Origin: Armatimonadota bacterium
GTDB lineage: Bacteria; Sysuimicrobiota; Sysuimicrobiia; Sysuimicrobiales; Humicultoraceae
Direction of reading: 5' to 3'
NCBI GenBank assembly: GCA_016198805.1
Contig: JACQHU010000011.1
Location: 1 to 18,656 of the forward strand
DNA length: 18,656 nt
A model generated the notes under the pieces. The model was given only the letters and a program-made list of their open reading frames with translations, did not search any database and was not told the DNA's origin. The translations under genes were made by a program, and so were the position numbers. Shown piece by piece: positions 7,356 through 15,760 of this stretch (positions are counted from its first letter, which is position 1; every line of letters begins with the position of its first letter).

Positions 7356-9038
7356 TCATCCGCACACTGCCCCTCGAGACGCCGAGGACACCAGCCGTGC
7401 GTACTTGGCCAGCGCGCCGTGTGTGTAGCGCGGTGCCGGCGGCGTCCAGGCAGCCCGGCGGCGGCTGAGTTCTTCCTGGGGGATCTCGAGGGTGATCCGG
7501 CGGCTCGGGATGTCGATAGAGACCACATCGCCGTCCTGGACGAGCGCGATGGGCCCGCCGGCCGCTGCTTCGGGCGCGACGTGGCCGACCATGAAGCCCC
7601 GTGTGGCCCCGGAGAACCGGCCGTCGGTAATCAGGGCCACCGACTCACCGAGGCCGCGGCCGACGATGGCGGCGGTCACCGCCAGCATCTCGCGCATCCC
7701 CGGCCCACCGCGAGGCCCTTCGTACCGGAGGACCACCACATCGCCGGGTTCGATCCGACCCTTGATGATCGCCGCGAAGGCATCTTCCTCACGATCGAAG
7801 ACCCGGGCGGGCCCGCGGTGGGCTTTCTGCGTCACGCCGGCCGTCTTGATGACGGCCCCGTCGGGCGCCAGGCTGCCGCGGAGCACTGCCAGGCCCCCTT
7901 CGGGCTCCAGCGGCTTCTCCACCGGCAGCACAACCGGGGGTGCTGACGACTCGACGCCGCGGAGGTTCTCCCGCACGGTCCGCCCGGTGACGGTCAGCGT
8001 GTCGCCGTGCAGCAGGCCGGCGTCCAGCAGGGCGCGCATGACCACGGGCACGCCGCCGGCCCGGTCGAGGTCGACCATGACGTACCGGCCTCCGGGGCGC
8101 ATGTCCGCGATGTGCGGCGTTTCACGACTCAGCCGATCGAAATCGTCGAGCGAGAGGTCGACACCGGCTTCTTGAGCGATCGCCAGCAGGTGGAGGACGG
8201 CATTCGTGCTGCCCCCCATGGCGACCACCACGCGGATGGCGTTCTCGATCGCCTTCCGGGTCAGGATGTCCCGCGGCCGGATGCCTTCGCGGAGCATGGA
8301 GAGCGCCGCTTCGCCCGTGCGCCGACACGCCTCGGGCCGGCGCGGATCCAGGGCGGGGATGGACGCGGCGCCGGGGAGGGAGAGCCCTAGGGCTTCGATG
8401 GCCGAGGCCATCGTGTTCGCGGTGTAGAGCCCGCCGCAGGACCCGGCGCCCGGGCAAGCCGCCCGCTCCAGGGCCTCGACGGCTTCGGCGCTGATCTGGC
8501 CCTGGGAATGCATCCCGACGGCCTCGTAGACGTCCTGTATCGTGACTGTCTTCCCCGAGTGCTCGCCGGGCATGATGGTGCCGCCGTACAGGAAGACCCC
8601 GGGGATGTTCACGCGCGCCAGGGCGATGACCGACCCCGGCAGGCTCTTGTCGCATCCCGCGATCGCCACGAGCGCGTCGAAACACTGTGCGTGGGCCATC
8701 AACTCGATGGAGTCGGCAATGACCTCGCGGCTCACCAGCGAGGCCTTCATCCCCTCGTGGCCCATGGCGATCGCGTCGCTGACGGCGATGGTGCCGAACT
8801 CCTGTGGGGTGCCGCCCGAGGCCCGCACCCCCGCTTTCACGTGTTGCGCCTGCGTGTTCAGATTCAGATTGCAGGGGGTGACCTCGTTCCACGAGCTCGC
8901 GACGCCGATGAGGGGACGGCGCAGGTCCTCATCAGAGAGCCCGGTGGCCCGCAGCATGGCGCGGTGCGGCGCGCGTTCGACGCCCTCCGTGACGATGCGG
9001 CTGCGGTGCTTGAGGTCGGCCACGGTCGCGGTCTTCAC
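7356..9038 (-). CDS. ilvD: Dihydroxy-acid dehydratase
   Basis: IlvD dehydrates 2,3-dihydroxy-isovalerate and 2,3-dihydroxy-3-methylvalerate to the 2-keto acids that lead to valine, leucine and isoleucine, in the cytoplasm. The 560-residue length is typical. Three cysteines in conserved settings should bind the iron-sulfur cluster: C56 (TPCNLN), C129 (AGCDKS) and C201 (PGAGSCGG). K131 is at the place of the carbamylated, Mg-binding lysine. Other hallmarks are MGHEGMKASLVSREVIADS, MGGSTNAVLHLLAIA, GPRGGPGMREML, TDGRFSGATRGFMVGHVAPEA and the C-terminal LAKYARLVSSAS. The start is GTG at 9038, fixed by AAGGAGG 6 nt upstream. No other ilv or leu gene is in the window, so it is separated from the rest of the pathway. 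Confidence 0.97.
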   Translation of the reverse strand: MKTATVADLKHRSRIVTEGVERAPHRAMLRATGLSDEDLRRPLIGVASSWNEVTPCNLNLNTQAQHVKAGVRASGGTPQEFGTIAVSDAIAMGHEGMKASLVSREVIADSIELMAHAQCFDALVAIAGCDKSLPGSVIALARVNIPGVFLYGGTIMPGEHSGKTVTIQDVYEAVGMHSQGQISAEAVEALERAACPGAGSCGGLYTANTMASAIEALGLSLPGAASIPALDPRRPEACRRTGEAALSMLREGIRPRDILTRKAIENAIRVVVAMGGSTNAVLHLLAIAQEAGVDLSLDDFDRLSRETPHIADMRPGGRYVMVDLDRAGGVPVVMRALLDAGLLHGDTLTVTGRTVRENLRGVESSAPPVVLPVEKPLEPEGGLAVLRGSLAPDGAVIKTAGVTQKAHRGPARVFDREEDAFAAIIKGRIEPGDVVVLRYEGPRGGPGMREMLAVTAAIVGRGLGESVALITDGRFSGATRGFMVGHVAPEAAAGGPIALVQDGDVVSIDIPSRRITLEIPQEELSRRRAAWTPPAPRYTHGALAKYARLVSSASRGAVCG

Positions 9039-9044
9039 AGAGAT

Positions 9045-9051
9045 CCTCCTT
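9045..9051 (-). promoter_or_regulatory. Ribosome binding site deciding the ilvD GTG start
   Basis: On the - strand this reads AAGGAGG, a near-perfect Shine-Dalgarno sequence 6 nt before the GTG at 9038-9036. It fixes that GTG as the ilvD start. Confidence 0.85.
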
Positions 9052-9073
9052 GGGTGTCCGGTGCGTTGGTCTC

Positions 9074-9101
9074 ATGATACCGCCTCCGGCGCCCGGATCA
9101 A
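9074..9101 (-). promoter_or_regulatory. Probable ilvD promoter
   Basis: On the - strand, TTGATC (9101-9096) and TATCAT (9079-9074) are 16 bp apart, matching sigma-70-type -35 and -10 elements. The transcript would start near 9067 and leave a leader of about 30 nt that carries the Shine-Dalgarno sequence. The leader is too short for a leader peptide or T-box type attenuator. Confidence 0.6.
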
Positions 9102-9108
9102 ACATAAG

Positions 9109-9128
9109 AGCAGGATTTTTCCCCTGCT
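9109..9128. other. Inverted repeat upstream of the ilvD promoter
   Basis: AGCAGG and CCTGCT flank an 8-nt T-rich spacer (ATTTTTCC), immediately upstream of the ilvD -35 element and about 100 bp before mutS. The position suits a regulator binding site for ilvD. It could equally form a hairpin; the T-run lies in the loop and not after the stem, so it is not a standard terminator. Confidence 0.3.
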
Positions 9129-9218
9129 GACCCGTAGTGCGGCAGCGCTGGTCAGCCGCAGACTGAGGCACTCCGGGGACGACGCGAGCCGGCCGACCGC
9201 GCCGGCCGACGACCCGGG

Positions 9219-9224
9219 TATGGT
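9219..9224 (+). promoter_or_regulatory. Possible -10 element for mutS
   Basis: TATGGT sits 12 bp before the mutS GTG at 9236, at a distance that would start the transcript within a few bases of the start codon. No convincing -35 hexamer is seen at 16-18 bp upstream, and no Shine-Dalgarno sequence precedes the GTG. Confidence 0.35.
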
Positions 9225-9235
9225 AGCATGAAGCC

Positions 9236-11881
9236 GTGACCCGCGACGCGCTGACCCCGATGATGCGCCAATATCAGGAGTTGAAGGCACGCTACCCCGG
9301 CGCCCTCCTGATGTTCCGCCTGGGGGATTTCTACGAGTTGTTCTTCGACGACGCGGTCACCGCCGCGCGGGAACTGGACATTGTGCTGACGTCGCGGGAA
9401 GTCGGCAAGGGGCGGCGTGTGCCCATGTGCGGGGTGCCCTACCACGCCGCAAGCGGCTATCTCGCGCGCCTGGTCGAGCGCGGCTGTCGCGTAGCCATCT
9501 GCGACCAGGTGGAGGATCCCCGCAAGGCCCGCGGCCTGGTGCGACGGGAGGTGACCCGGGTGGTCACGCCCGGGACGGTCATGGACACCGCGCTGCTGCC
9601 TGCCCGGGAGCACCGATATCTGGTGGCGGTGACCTGGAGCGAGGGAGCGTGGGGCCTGGCCGCGGTGGATCTCTCCACCGGCGATTTCCTGGCCACGCAG
9701 ATCAGCGGGCCTGACGCCGAGCGCCGGGTAGCGGAAGAACTCTCCCGGCTGGACCCGCGGGAGGTCCTGGTCCCGCAGCACGACGATCAGGCGGTGCCGG
9801 CGCCGCTGGCGGAAATCCGGCTCACGCCTGTAGAGGCCTGGCGGTTTGAACCCGGGGCGGCTCGCCGCCTCCTGCTGCAGCATTTCAAGGTGGCCTCGCT
9901 CGACGGGTACGGATGCGAGCACCTCCCCCTGGCGACCGGCGCCGCCGGCGCCTTGCTCCAGTATCTGCAACAGACGCAGCTCAGCCCGCTGGCGCACCTG
10001 CGCGGTCTGCGCGTCTACAGTACCGATGACTGTCTGGGCCTGGACGAGACGACCCGGCGGAACCTGGAACTGATCCGCAACCTGCGCGACGGCGGGACGG
10101 CGCATACGCTCTTGAGCGTTCTGGACGAGACCGTCACGCCGATGGGCAGCCGGCTCCTGCGGGACTGGCTCTTGCGGCCCCTCGTGGATACAGATGCCAT
10201 CACTGCGCGGCAGCGGGCCGTGGGGGCCGCCGTTGACGATCGTGCGGTGAGGATTCGGATTCGCGAGGGGCTGCGCAACCTGCCGGACCTGACGCGCCTG
10301 GTCGGGCGGATCGGACACGGCACCGCCACCCCGAAGGACCTGGCCGCGCTCCGCGCGGCGCTGGTCCGCCTGCCGGACCTGCGCCGTGACGTTGCCGCTC
10401 TGCGCGAGCCCCGGTTCGAGGCGTGCAGCCGCGCAATCGATCCCCATCCCGAGGTGGCCGACCACATCGGGCGCGCGCTGGTTGACGATCCTCCGCTGAA
10501 TGCCCGCGACGGCGGGCTGATCCGGCTGGGGTACGACGCCGAGCTCGACCAGCTGCAGGCCGGCGCGGCCGAGGGCAAGGCCTGGATCGCCGGGCTGGAG
10601 GCCGCGGAGCGCGCGCACACCGGGATCCGCTCGCTGCGGGTCGGGTTCAACAAGATCTTCGGGTACTACATCGAGGTCTCCAACGCCAACCGGCACCTGG
10701 TGCCGCCGGACTACATCCGCAAGCAGACGCTGACCGGCGCAGAACGGTACATCACGCCCGACATGAAGGAACGCGAAGCCGCCATCCTGGGTGCCGAGGA
10801 ACGCATCGCCGCGCGCGAGCAGGAACTGTTCATCGCGCTGCGGGAGGCCGTCGCCGCCTCATCCGCTTCGCTGCTCGAGTGCGGCCGCGCGATCGCCGAG
10901 GTGGATGCCCTGGTGGCCCTGGCGGAGGCGGCCGAGCGGGGCGGCTATGTGCGCCCGGAGGTGGTGCCCGACCCTATCGTGGAGATCCGAGGCGGGCGGC
11001 ACCCGGTCGTGGAGCGCCTGCTGGAAGGTGAACGGTTCGTCCCCAATGACCTGACGCTCGATGTCAACGATCGGGCATTGTTGATCGTGACCGGCCCCAA
11101 CATGGCCGGCAAGAGCACGCTCCTGCGGCAGGCGGCCCTGATCACGCTCATGGCGCAGATGGGGTCCTTCGTGCCGGCGGCGTCCGCGCGCATCGGCATC
11201 GCCGACCGCATCTTCACCCGCGTCGGGGCCACTGACGATCTGGCCGCGGGCCGCAGCACGTTCCTGGTGGAAATGCAGGAGGTGACCCGCATCCTGCTGG
11301 GCGCCACCCGGCAGAGCCTGATCATCCTCGACGAGGTGGGACGAGGAACCAGTACCTACGACGGCATGAGCCTGGCCTGGGCTGTCGTCGACTACCTGCA
11401 CTCGCGCATCGGCGCCAGGACGCTGTTCGCGACGCACTTCCACGAGCTGACGGAACTGGCCGACCTGCTGCCCCGCGTCCACAACATCACCATGCAGGTG
11501 CGGGAGGAGGGGGACCACATCGTCTTCCTGCACACGGTCGCCGAAGGGCGGGCCGACCGATCATACGGGATCCACGTGGCCCGGCTGGCCGGTGTCCCCG
11601 GCGAGATCATCGAAGAGGCGCACCGCATCCTCCAGCAACTCGAGGCGGCCTCGGCCAGGCCGCGCGAGCCCGAGGCGCCGCCGGTGCCGGCGCGCGCCCG
11701 CCGGGCCCGACAGCTTCCGCTGGACCTGGATTTCTCGTCGCCGATCGAGGAGGCCCTGCTGGCGCTGTCGGTCGAGTCGATGACGCCGCTGGAAGCCCTG
11801 CAGACCCTGGCGGAGCTTCGGGACCGCGCCCGCGCGCTGCGCGCCGGGGCCGCCGGGCGGAAGGAACGCCGGCTGCAGTGA
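9236..11881 (+). CDS. mutS: DNA mismatch repair protein MutS
   Basis: MutS finds mismatches and small loops and, with ATP, becomes a sliding clamp that recruits MutL. The 881-residue protein begins GTG at 9236 and quickly shows LTPMMRQYQELK. The mismatch-reading F32-Y33-E34 in RLGDFYELF follows, with F32 and E34 the contact residues. The lever and clamp region includes GFNKIFGYYIEVSNAN. The ATPase has Walker A GPNMAGKST (620-628), a Walker B with D699/E700 in LDEVGRGTSTYDG, and the ATHFHELTEL switch. The C-terminal 70 residues include an Arg/Pro-rich linker and the usual helical tail (ESMTPLEALQTLAELR). The order and length are those of bacterial MutS1. Its stop overlaps the mutL start by 4 nt (GTGA). 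Confidence 0.97.
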   Translation: MTRDALTPMMRQYQELKARYPGALLMFRLGDFYELFFDDAVTAARELDIVLTSREVGKGRRVPMCGVPYHAASGYLARLVERGCRVAICDQVEDPRKARGLVRREVTRVVTPGTVMDTALLPAREHRYLVAVTWSEGAWGLAAVDLSTGDFLATQISGPDAERRVAEELSRLDPREVLVPQHDDQAVPAPLAEIRLTPVEAWRFEPGAARRLLLQHFKVASLDGYGCEHLPLATGAAGALLQYLQQTQLSPLAHLRGLRVYSTDDCLGLDETTRRNLELIRNLRDGGTAHTLLSVLDETVTPMGSRLLRDWLLRPLVDTDAITARQRAVGAAVDDRAVRIRIREGLRNLPDLTRLVGRIGHGTATPKDLAALRAALVRLPDLRRDVAALREPRFEACSRAIDPHPEVADHIGRALVDDPPLNARDGGLIRLGYDAELDQLQAGAAEGKAWIAGLEAAERAHTGIRSLRVGFNKIFGYYIEVSNANRHLVPPDYIRKQTLTGAERYITPDMKEREAAILGAEERIAAREQELFIALREAVAASSASLLECGRAIAEVDALVALAEAAERGGYVRPEVVPDPIVEIRGGRHPVVERLLEGERFVPNDLTLDVNDRALLIVTGPNMAGKSTLLRQAALITLMAQMGSFVPAASARIGIADRIFTRVGATDDLAAGRSTFLVEMQEVTRILLGATRQSLIILDEVGRGTSTYDGMSLAWAVVDYLHSRIGARTLFATHFHELTELADLLPRVHNITMQVREEGDHIVFLHTVAEGRADRSYGIHVARLAGVPGEIIEEAHRILQQLEAASARPREPEAPPVPARARRARQLPLDLDFSSPIEEALLALSVESMTPLEALQTLAELRDRARALRAGAAGRKERRLQ

Positions 11882-13620
11882 GCTCAATCCGCGTGCTGGA
11901 TCGCGCTGTGGCCGAGCGCATTGCCGCGGGCGAGGTGGTGGAGCGCCCGGCGTCGGTCGTCAAGGAACTGGTCGAGAACAGTCTGGACGCGCAGGCCCGA
12001 TCCATCACGGTTGAGATCGAGGGCGCCGGGCTGCGGTTAATCAGGGTAGTCGACGACGGGGGCGGGATCCCCGCGGCGGATGTCCCGCTGGCCTTCGCCC
12101 GGTTTGCGACCAGCAAGATCGTCCGCCTCGAAGACCTGGAGGTGGTGCGAACTTTCGGTTTTCGCGGTGAGGCCCTGCCCAGCATCGCGGCTACCTCGCA
12201 CGTGACGCTGACCACGCGGGCACCGGACGCCGAGACGGCTACCCGTGCCGTGGTGGTGGCCGGGGTGGTGACGCGGGTCGGCCCGCACGGGGCGCCGGAG
12301 GGCACCACGGTCGAGGTCACCCGCCTGTTCTTCAACACGCCGGCCCGCATGAAGTTCCTGAAGTCGCCGACCCGCGAGCAGGCGCTGATTGCCGAAACCG
12401 CCCAGCGGGCGGCCATGGCCCATCCCGAAGTGACGTTCCGGCTGACGTTCGACGGCCGGGAAGCGGGATTCTGGCCTCGCGCCGCCGCCGACCTCCGGGT
12501 CGCCGAACTCCTGGCTGCAGGAAGTCGCGATGACCTGATCCTGGTCGAAGGCCCCGTGCCCGGTGGCACGCTTGCGGGATGGGCGGCGCAGCCGGAGCGC
12601 AGCCGGCCGAATCGCAGTGGTCAGCACCTGTTCGTGAACCTGCGGCCGATTCACAGCGTCCCGTTGCGCAGGGCGGTCGAGCAGGGCTACGCGCAGCTGG
12701 TGCCCGTCGGCCGGTTCCCGGCCTTCGCGTTGTTGCTGGATGTCGATCCGGCGTCGATCGACGTCAACATCCACCCCCGAAAACTGGAAGTCCGGTTTCG
12801 GGACGAGTCGCGGCTGTTCGGCGCGCTGGTCCGCGCCACGCGAGACGCGTTGCTCGGTTCCCCGCTGATCCGTCAGGTCGGCGCCTTCCCGGTGCCTGGC
12901 TTCCCCCCATCGCCAGGGCCCCTCGCACCGGCCGGAGTGGCTCCGCTGCTCCCAGAGGAGGCGTCGCCAGCAGCCGCGGGCGCTCTGGGTTCTTCGCTGA
13001 TCCTGGCCGCCCGGGAGGCGCCTGGAGGGTATACCCCCGAAGCGCGGAAACTGCCGCCGCTGCGCCCCGTCGGCCAGCTCCTGGCGACCTACCTGGTGGC
13101 CGAAGGACCCGACAGCCTGGTCCTCATCGATCAGCATGCCGCGCACGAACGGGTCCTCTACGAGCGCCTGCTGGCCGCCCGGCGGAAGGGCGGGGTTGCC
13201 AGCCAGGGACTGGCCGTCCCGCTGACCGTGGACCTCGAGCCTTCGCACCTCGAACTGGTGGCGGGGCACCGCGACTGGCTGGAGTCCCTGGGGTTCGCGG
13301 TGGAACCGTTTGGGACACGGACCGTGCTGCTCCGCGCGATGCCGGCGCTGGTCCCTCACGCGCAGCCCGACGACCTGTTGCGGCGCGCCATCGGCGCCCT
13401 GGCCGGCGATGGGGAGGGGGAGGACCCGCTCGAGCGGCTGACCATCGCCACGGCCTGCCATTCAGCGATCCGTGCCGGCGACCGCCTGACCGCAGATGCC
13501 ATCGGCGCGCTCATCGCGGACCTGGCGGCCACCGAGGACCCCTACACCTGCTTCCATGGCCGGCCCACCGTCATCGCCGTCCCCCGCGGCATGCTGGAGC
13601 GATGGTTTCTGAGGGGATAA
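11878..13620 (+). CDS. mutL: DNA mismatch repair protein MutL (endonuclease type)
   Basis: MutL couples MutS recognition to strand removal. The N-terminal GHKL ATPase shows E30 and N34 in VKELVENSLDA, DDGGGI, FATSKI and GFRGEALPSI. A Pro/Ala-rich linker (about residues 335-395) leads to the dimerisation domain. That domain carries the zinc-site endonuclease motif DQHAAHERVLYE (418-429, matching DQHA-x2-E-x4-E), ACHSAIR (C527) and CFHGRP (C558-P563), so this MutL should nick DNA itself, unlike E. coli MutL. QGLAVP (443-448) lies where Bacillus MutL has its beta-clamp-binding motif. The 580-residue length is normal. The start is GTG at 11878 inside the mutS stop. The 3' end overlaps miaA by 19 nt. 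Confidence 0.97.
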   Translation: MSSIRVLDRAVAERIAAGEVVERPASVVKELVENSLDAQARSITVEIEGAGLRLIRVVDDGGGIPAADVPLAFARFATSKIVRLEDLEVVRTFGFRGEALPSIAATSHVTLTTRAPDAETATRAVVVAGVVTRVGPHGAPEGTTVEVTRLFFNTPARMKFLKSPTREQALIAETAQRAAMAHPEVTFRLTFDGREAGFWPRAAADLRVAELLAAGSRDDLILVEGPVPGGTLAGWAAQPERSRPNRSGQHLFVNLRPIHSVPLRRAVEQGYAQLVPVGRFPAFALLLDVDPASIDVNIHPRKLEVRFRDESRLFGALVRATRDALLGSPLIRQVGAFPVPGFPPSPGPLAPAGVAPLLPEEASPAAAGALGSSLILAAREAPGGYTPEARKLPPLRPVGQLLATYLVAEGPDSLVLIDQHAAHERVLYERLLAARRKGGVASQGLAVPLTVDLEPSHLELVAGHRDWLESLGFAVEPFGTRTVLLRAMPALVPHAQPDDLLRRAIGALAGDGEGEDPLERLTIATACHSAIRAGDRLTADAIGALIADLAATEDPYTCFHGRPTVIAVPRGMLERWFLRG

Positions 13621-14564
13621 GCGCCGCCGGACCACTGGCAGTGCTCTGCGGGCCGACGGCCGTGGGAAAGACGGCGCTCGCCGTCGATCTCGCCCGGCGG
13701 CTCGACGCGGAGATCGTCTGCGCCGACTCGCGGACCATCTACCGCAGCATGGAGATCGGCACGGCCAAGCCCACGCACCTGCAGCGGTCGCTGGTCCCGC
13801 ATCACCTGCTGGATGTCGCCGATCCTGAGCAGACGTTCACGCTCGCCGACTACCAGCGCCTGGCGCGGCGGGTCATCGAGGAGATCCGCGCGCGAGGACG
13901 GCTCCCGCTGCTCGTCGGCGGCACCGGGCTGTATCTCCGGGCGGTGGTCGATGACCTCCAGATCCCGCACGCGCCGCCGGATCCTGCGCTGCGGGCCGCC
14001 CTGGAGGCCGAGGCGCGCACGCTCGGGCCAGCGTCCCTGCACGCGCGGCTGGCGGAGGTGGATCCGGTCGCGGCGTCCCGCATTCACCCGCACAACGTCC
14101 GCCGCGTGATCCGCGCGCTGGAAGTGATGAGACTCACCGGCCGCCCTCTCTCCGCACAGCAGCGCCGGGGAGGGCCCCCAGGGTTCGTGGCGATGGTGGG
14201 TCTGTGGATCGAGCGGGAGCAGCTCTACCGGCAGATCGAGGCCAGGGTCGACGCGCAGCTCGCGGCCGGGCTGGTTGAAGAGACCCGCGGGCTGCTCGCC
14301 CGGGGCGTCCCGCCGGACGCGCCGAGCATGCAGGCGCTGGGATACAAGGAGATCGCGGGCTGGCTGCGCGGGGCCTACGACTACGAGGAGGCCATACGGC
14401 GGCTCAAGCGCAACACGCGCCGCTACGCGAAACGGCAACTCACCTGGTTCCGGCGCGATCCGCGGATCCGTTGGGTGGACGCCACCGGCCTCGATGCCAG
14501 GGCGCTGGCCGAACGCGCGCATGCTATCATGGATGAAGTACTCTCGACCCGGGGGAGGGGATGA
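13602..14564 (+). CDS. miaA: tRNA dimethylallyltransferase MiaA
   Basis: MiaA transfers a dimethylallyl group to N6 of A37 in tRNAs that read codons starting with U, which steadies codon-anticodon pairing. The 320-residue protein has the P-loop GPTAVGKT (17-24), DSRTIYRSMEIGTAKP (from D42), HHLLDVADPEQTFTLADYQ, LLVGGTGLYLRAV, the insertion domain with HPHNVRRVIRALEVMRLTG, and the C-terminal QALGYKEIAGWLRG and KRNTRRYAKRQLTWFRRD. Most relatives have Gln at the fourth place of the DSxQxY motif; Thr is seen here. The start is the ATG at 13602, inside the mutL end, with a near but tightly spaced GGAG. The frame stays open far upstream inside mutL, but that part is not MiaA-like. Its stop overlaps the next ATG. 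Confidence 0.96.
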   Translation: MVSEGISAAGPLAVLCGPTAVGKTALAVDLARRLDAEIVCADSRTIYRSMEIGTAKPTHLQRSLVPHHLLDVADPEQTFTLADYQRLARRVIEEIRARGRLPLLVGGTGLYLRAVVDDLQIPHAPPDPALRAALEAEARTLGPASLHARLAEVDPVAASRIHPHNVRRVIRALEVMRLTGRPLSAQQRRGGPPGFVAMVGLWIEREQLYRQIEARVDAQLAAGLVEETRGLLARGVPPDAPSMQALGYKEIAGWLRGAYDYEEAIRRLKRNTRRYAKRQLTWFRRDPRIRWVDATGLDARALAERAHAIMDEVLSTRGRG

Positions 14565-15745
14565 TGCAGTCACCGCAGGTCCGGACGGTGCAGTCGCAGC
14601 GGCTCCAGAAGATCGGCGCATACCTGTTTGCCGACCTGGATCGGAAGCAGGAGGCGCTGCAGGCGAAAGGCGTCGATGTGATCAACCTGGGGGTGGGGGA
14701 TCCCGATCTGCCGACCGCGGAGCACATCATCAGAGGCCTGGAAGAAGGCGCCCGGGATCCGCGCTCGCATCGGTACCCGCCGTACTACGGGACCGGCGAG
14801 TTCCGCCGCGCGGCCGCGCAGTGGTTCGGGGCGCGGTTTGGGATCACAGAGGATCCCGACCGTCAGGTCCTGGCGCTCATCGGTTCCAAGGAAGGGCTGG
14901 CCCACCTGCCCTGGGCGACGCTGAACCCTGGTGAGGTGGCCCTGGTGCCCGATCCGGGCTATCCGGTCTATCGCTCGGCCACGATCATGGCCGAGGGGGA
15001 GCCGTATGCGATGCCGCTGCGGGCGGACCGGGGCTTCCTCCCGTCGTTCGAGGGCATTCCGCACGACGTGCTGCGGCGCGCGCGCCTGCTGTTTCTGAAC
15101 TACCCGAACAATCCGACCGGTGCCACCGCAGACCTGGCGTTCTTCGCCGAGGCGGTCGCCTTCGCGAAGCGCTGGGGCCTGTTGCTCGTGCACGACAACT
15201 CGTATTCCGAGATCACGTACGATGGGTACCGCGCACCTTCCGTGCTCCAGGTGGATGGCGCCATGGACCTGGCCATCGAACTCCATTCGCTGTCCAAGTC
15301 ATACAACATGACCGGATGGCGGGTGGGGTTTGCGGTCGGCAACGAGGAGGCGATCCAGGCACTGGGCACCGTGAAGACCAACGTCGACTCAGGCGTCTTC
15401 CGGGCCGTCCAGCAGGCGGCCATTGCCGCGCTGACCGGGCCGCAGGACGTCATCGGGCGGACGCTGGCGATCTACAAAGCCCGCCGCGACCGGCTGGTGG
15501 CAGCCCTGCGCGCGGTGGGGTGGAACCCACCGTCTCCCAAGGCCACGCTGTACGTCTGGATGGCCACGCCCAACGGACAGTCCTCGGTTGACTTTGCCGC
15601 CGACGTCCTCGAACGCACCGGCGTGGTGATCACCCCGGGCATTGGCTACGGGGCGTCGGGCGAAGGGTATGTGCGCCTGTCGCTGACGACCCCGGACGCC
15701 CGCCTCGACGAGGCCCTGACGCGCATCCGCCGCGCGTACGGATAG
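14561..15745 (+). CDS. dapL: LL-diaminopimelate aminotransferase-like PLP enzyme (DapL type)
   Basis: This is a class I/II fold-type I aminotransferase of 394 residues. The sequence reads like the DapL group, which makes LL-diaminopimelate from tetrahydrodipicolinate and glutamate in one step for lysine and peptidoglycan. Matching blocks are IGAYLFADLDRKQEAL, VDVINLGVGDPDLPTAEHII, GSKEGLAHLPWATLNPGE, PDPGYPVYRSATIMAEG, NYPNNPTGA, DNSYSEITYDGYRAPS and HSLSKSYNMTGWRVGF. Lys246 in SLSKS should hold the PLP. A related role, such as an alanine or other amino-acid aminotransferase, cannot be excluded from sequence alone. Two ATGs (14561 and 14564) follow a GGGGGAGGGG Shine-Dalgarno sequence; the first overlaps the miaA stop. 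It ends 15 nt before the proposed hflX start. Confidence 0.85.
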   Translation: MMQSPQVRTVQSQRLQKIGAYLFADLDRKQEALQAKGVDVINLGVGDPDLPTAEHIIRGLEEGARDPRSHRYPPYYGTGEFRRAAAQWFGARFGITEDPDRQVLALIGSKEGLAHLPWATLNPGEVALVPDPGYPVYRSATIMAEGEPYAMPLRADRGFLPSFEGIPHDVLRRARLLFLNYPNNPTGATADLAFFAEAVAFAKRWGLLLVHDNSYSEITYDGYRAPSVLQVDGAMDLAIELHSLSKSYNMTGWRVGFAVGNEEAIQALGTVKTNVDSGVFRAVQQAAIAALTGPQDVIGRTLAIYKARRDRLVAALRAVGWNPPSPKATLYVWMATPNGQSSVDFAADVLERTGVVITPGIGYGASGEGYVRLSLTTPDARLDEALTRIRRAYG

Positions 15746-15753
15746 GGAGAGGG
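15746..15753 (+). promoter_or_regulatory. Ribosome binding site for hflX
   Basis: GGAGAGGG lies directly after the dapL stop and ends 7 nt before an in-frame ATC at 15761. The first in-frame ATG (15812) has no such site near it. This site therefore points to initiation at or near 15761. Confidence 0.6.
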
Positions 15754-15760
15754 TCGCCCC

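Noticed and set aside
9188..9210. Two copies of GCCGGCCGAC with a 13-bp period upstream of mutS.
   Set aside because: It is only two short GC-rich copies, close to what composition alone would give; not listed as a repeat element.
9152..13461. Long open frames of 514 and 474 codons on the - strand opposite mutS and mutL.
   Set aside because: They are antisense shadows of strongly conserved genes, with no domain-like sequence or ribosome site.
12579..13601. A 340-codon upstream extension of the miaA frame inside mutL.
   Set aside because: The extension is Arg/Pro/Gly-rich and unlike any MiaA sequence; the P-loop is near the N-terminus in this family, which fits the ATG at 13602.
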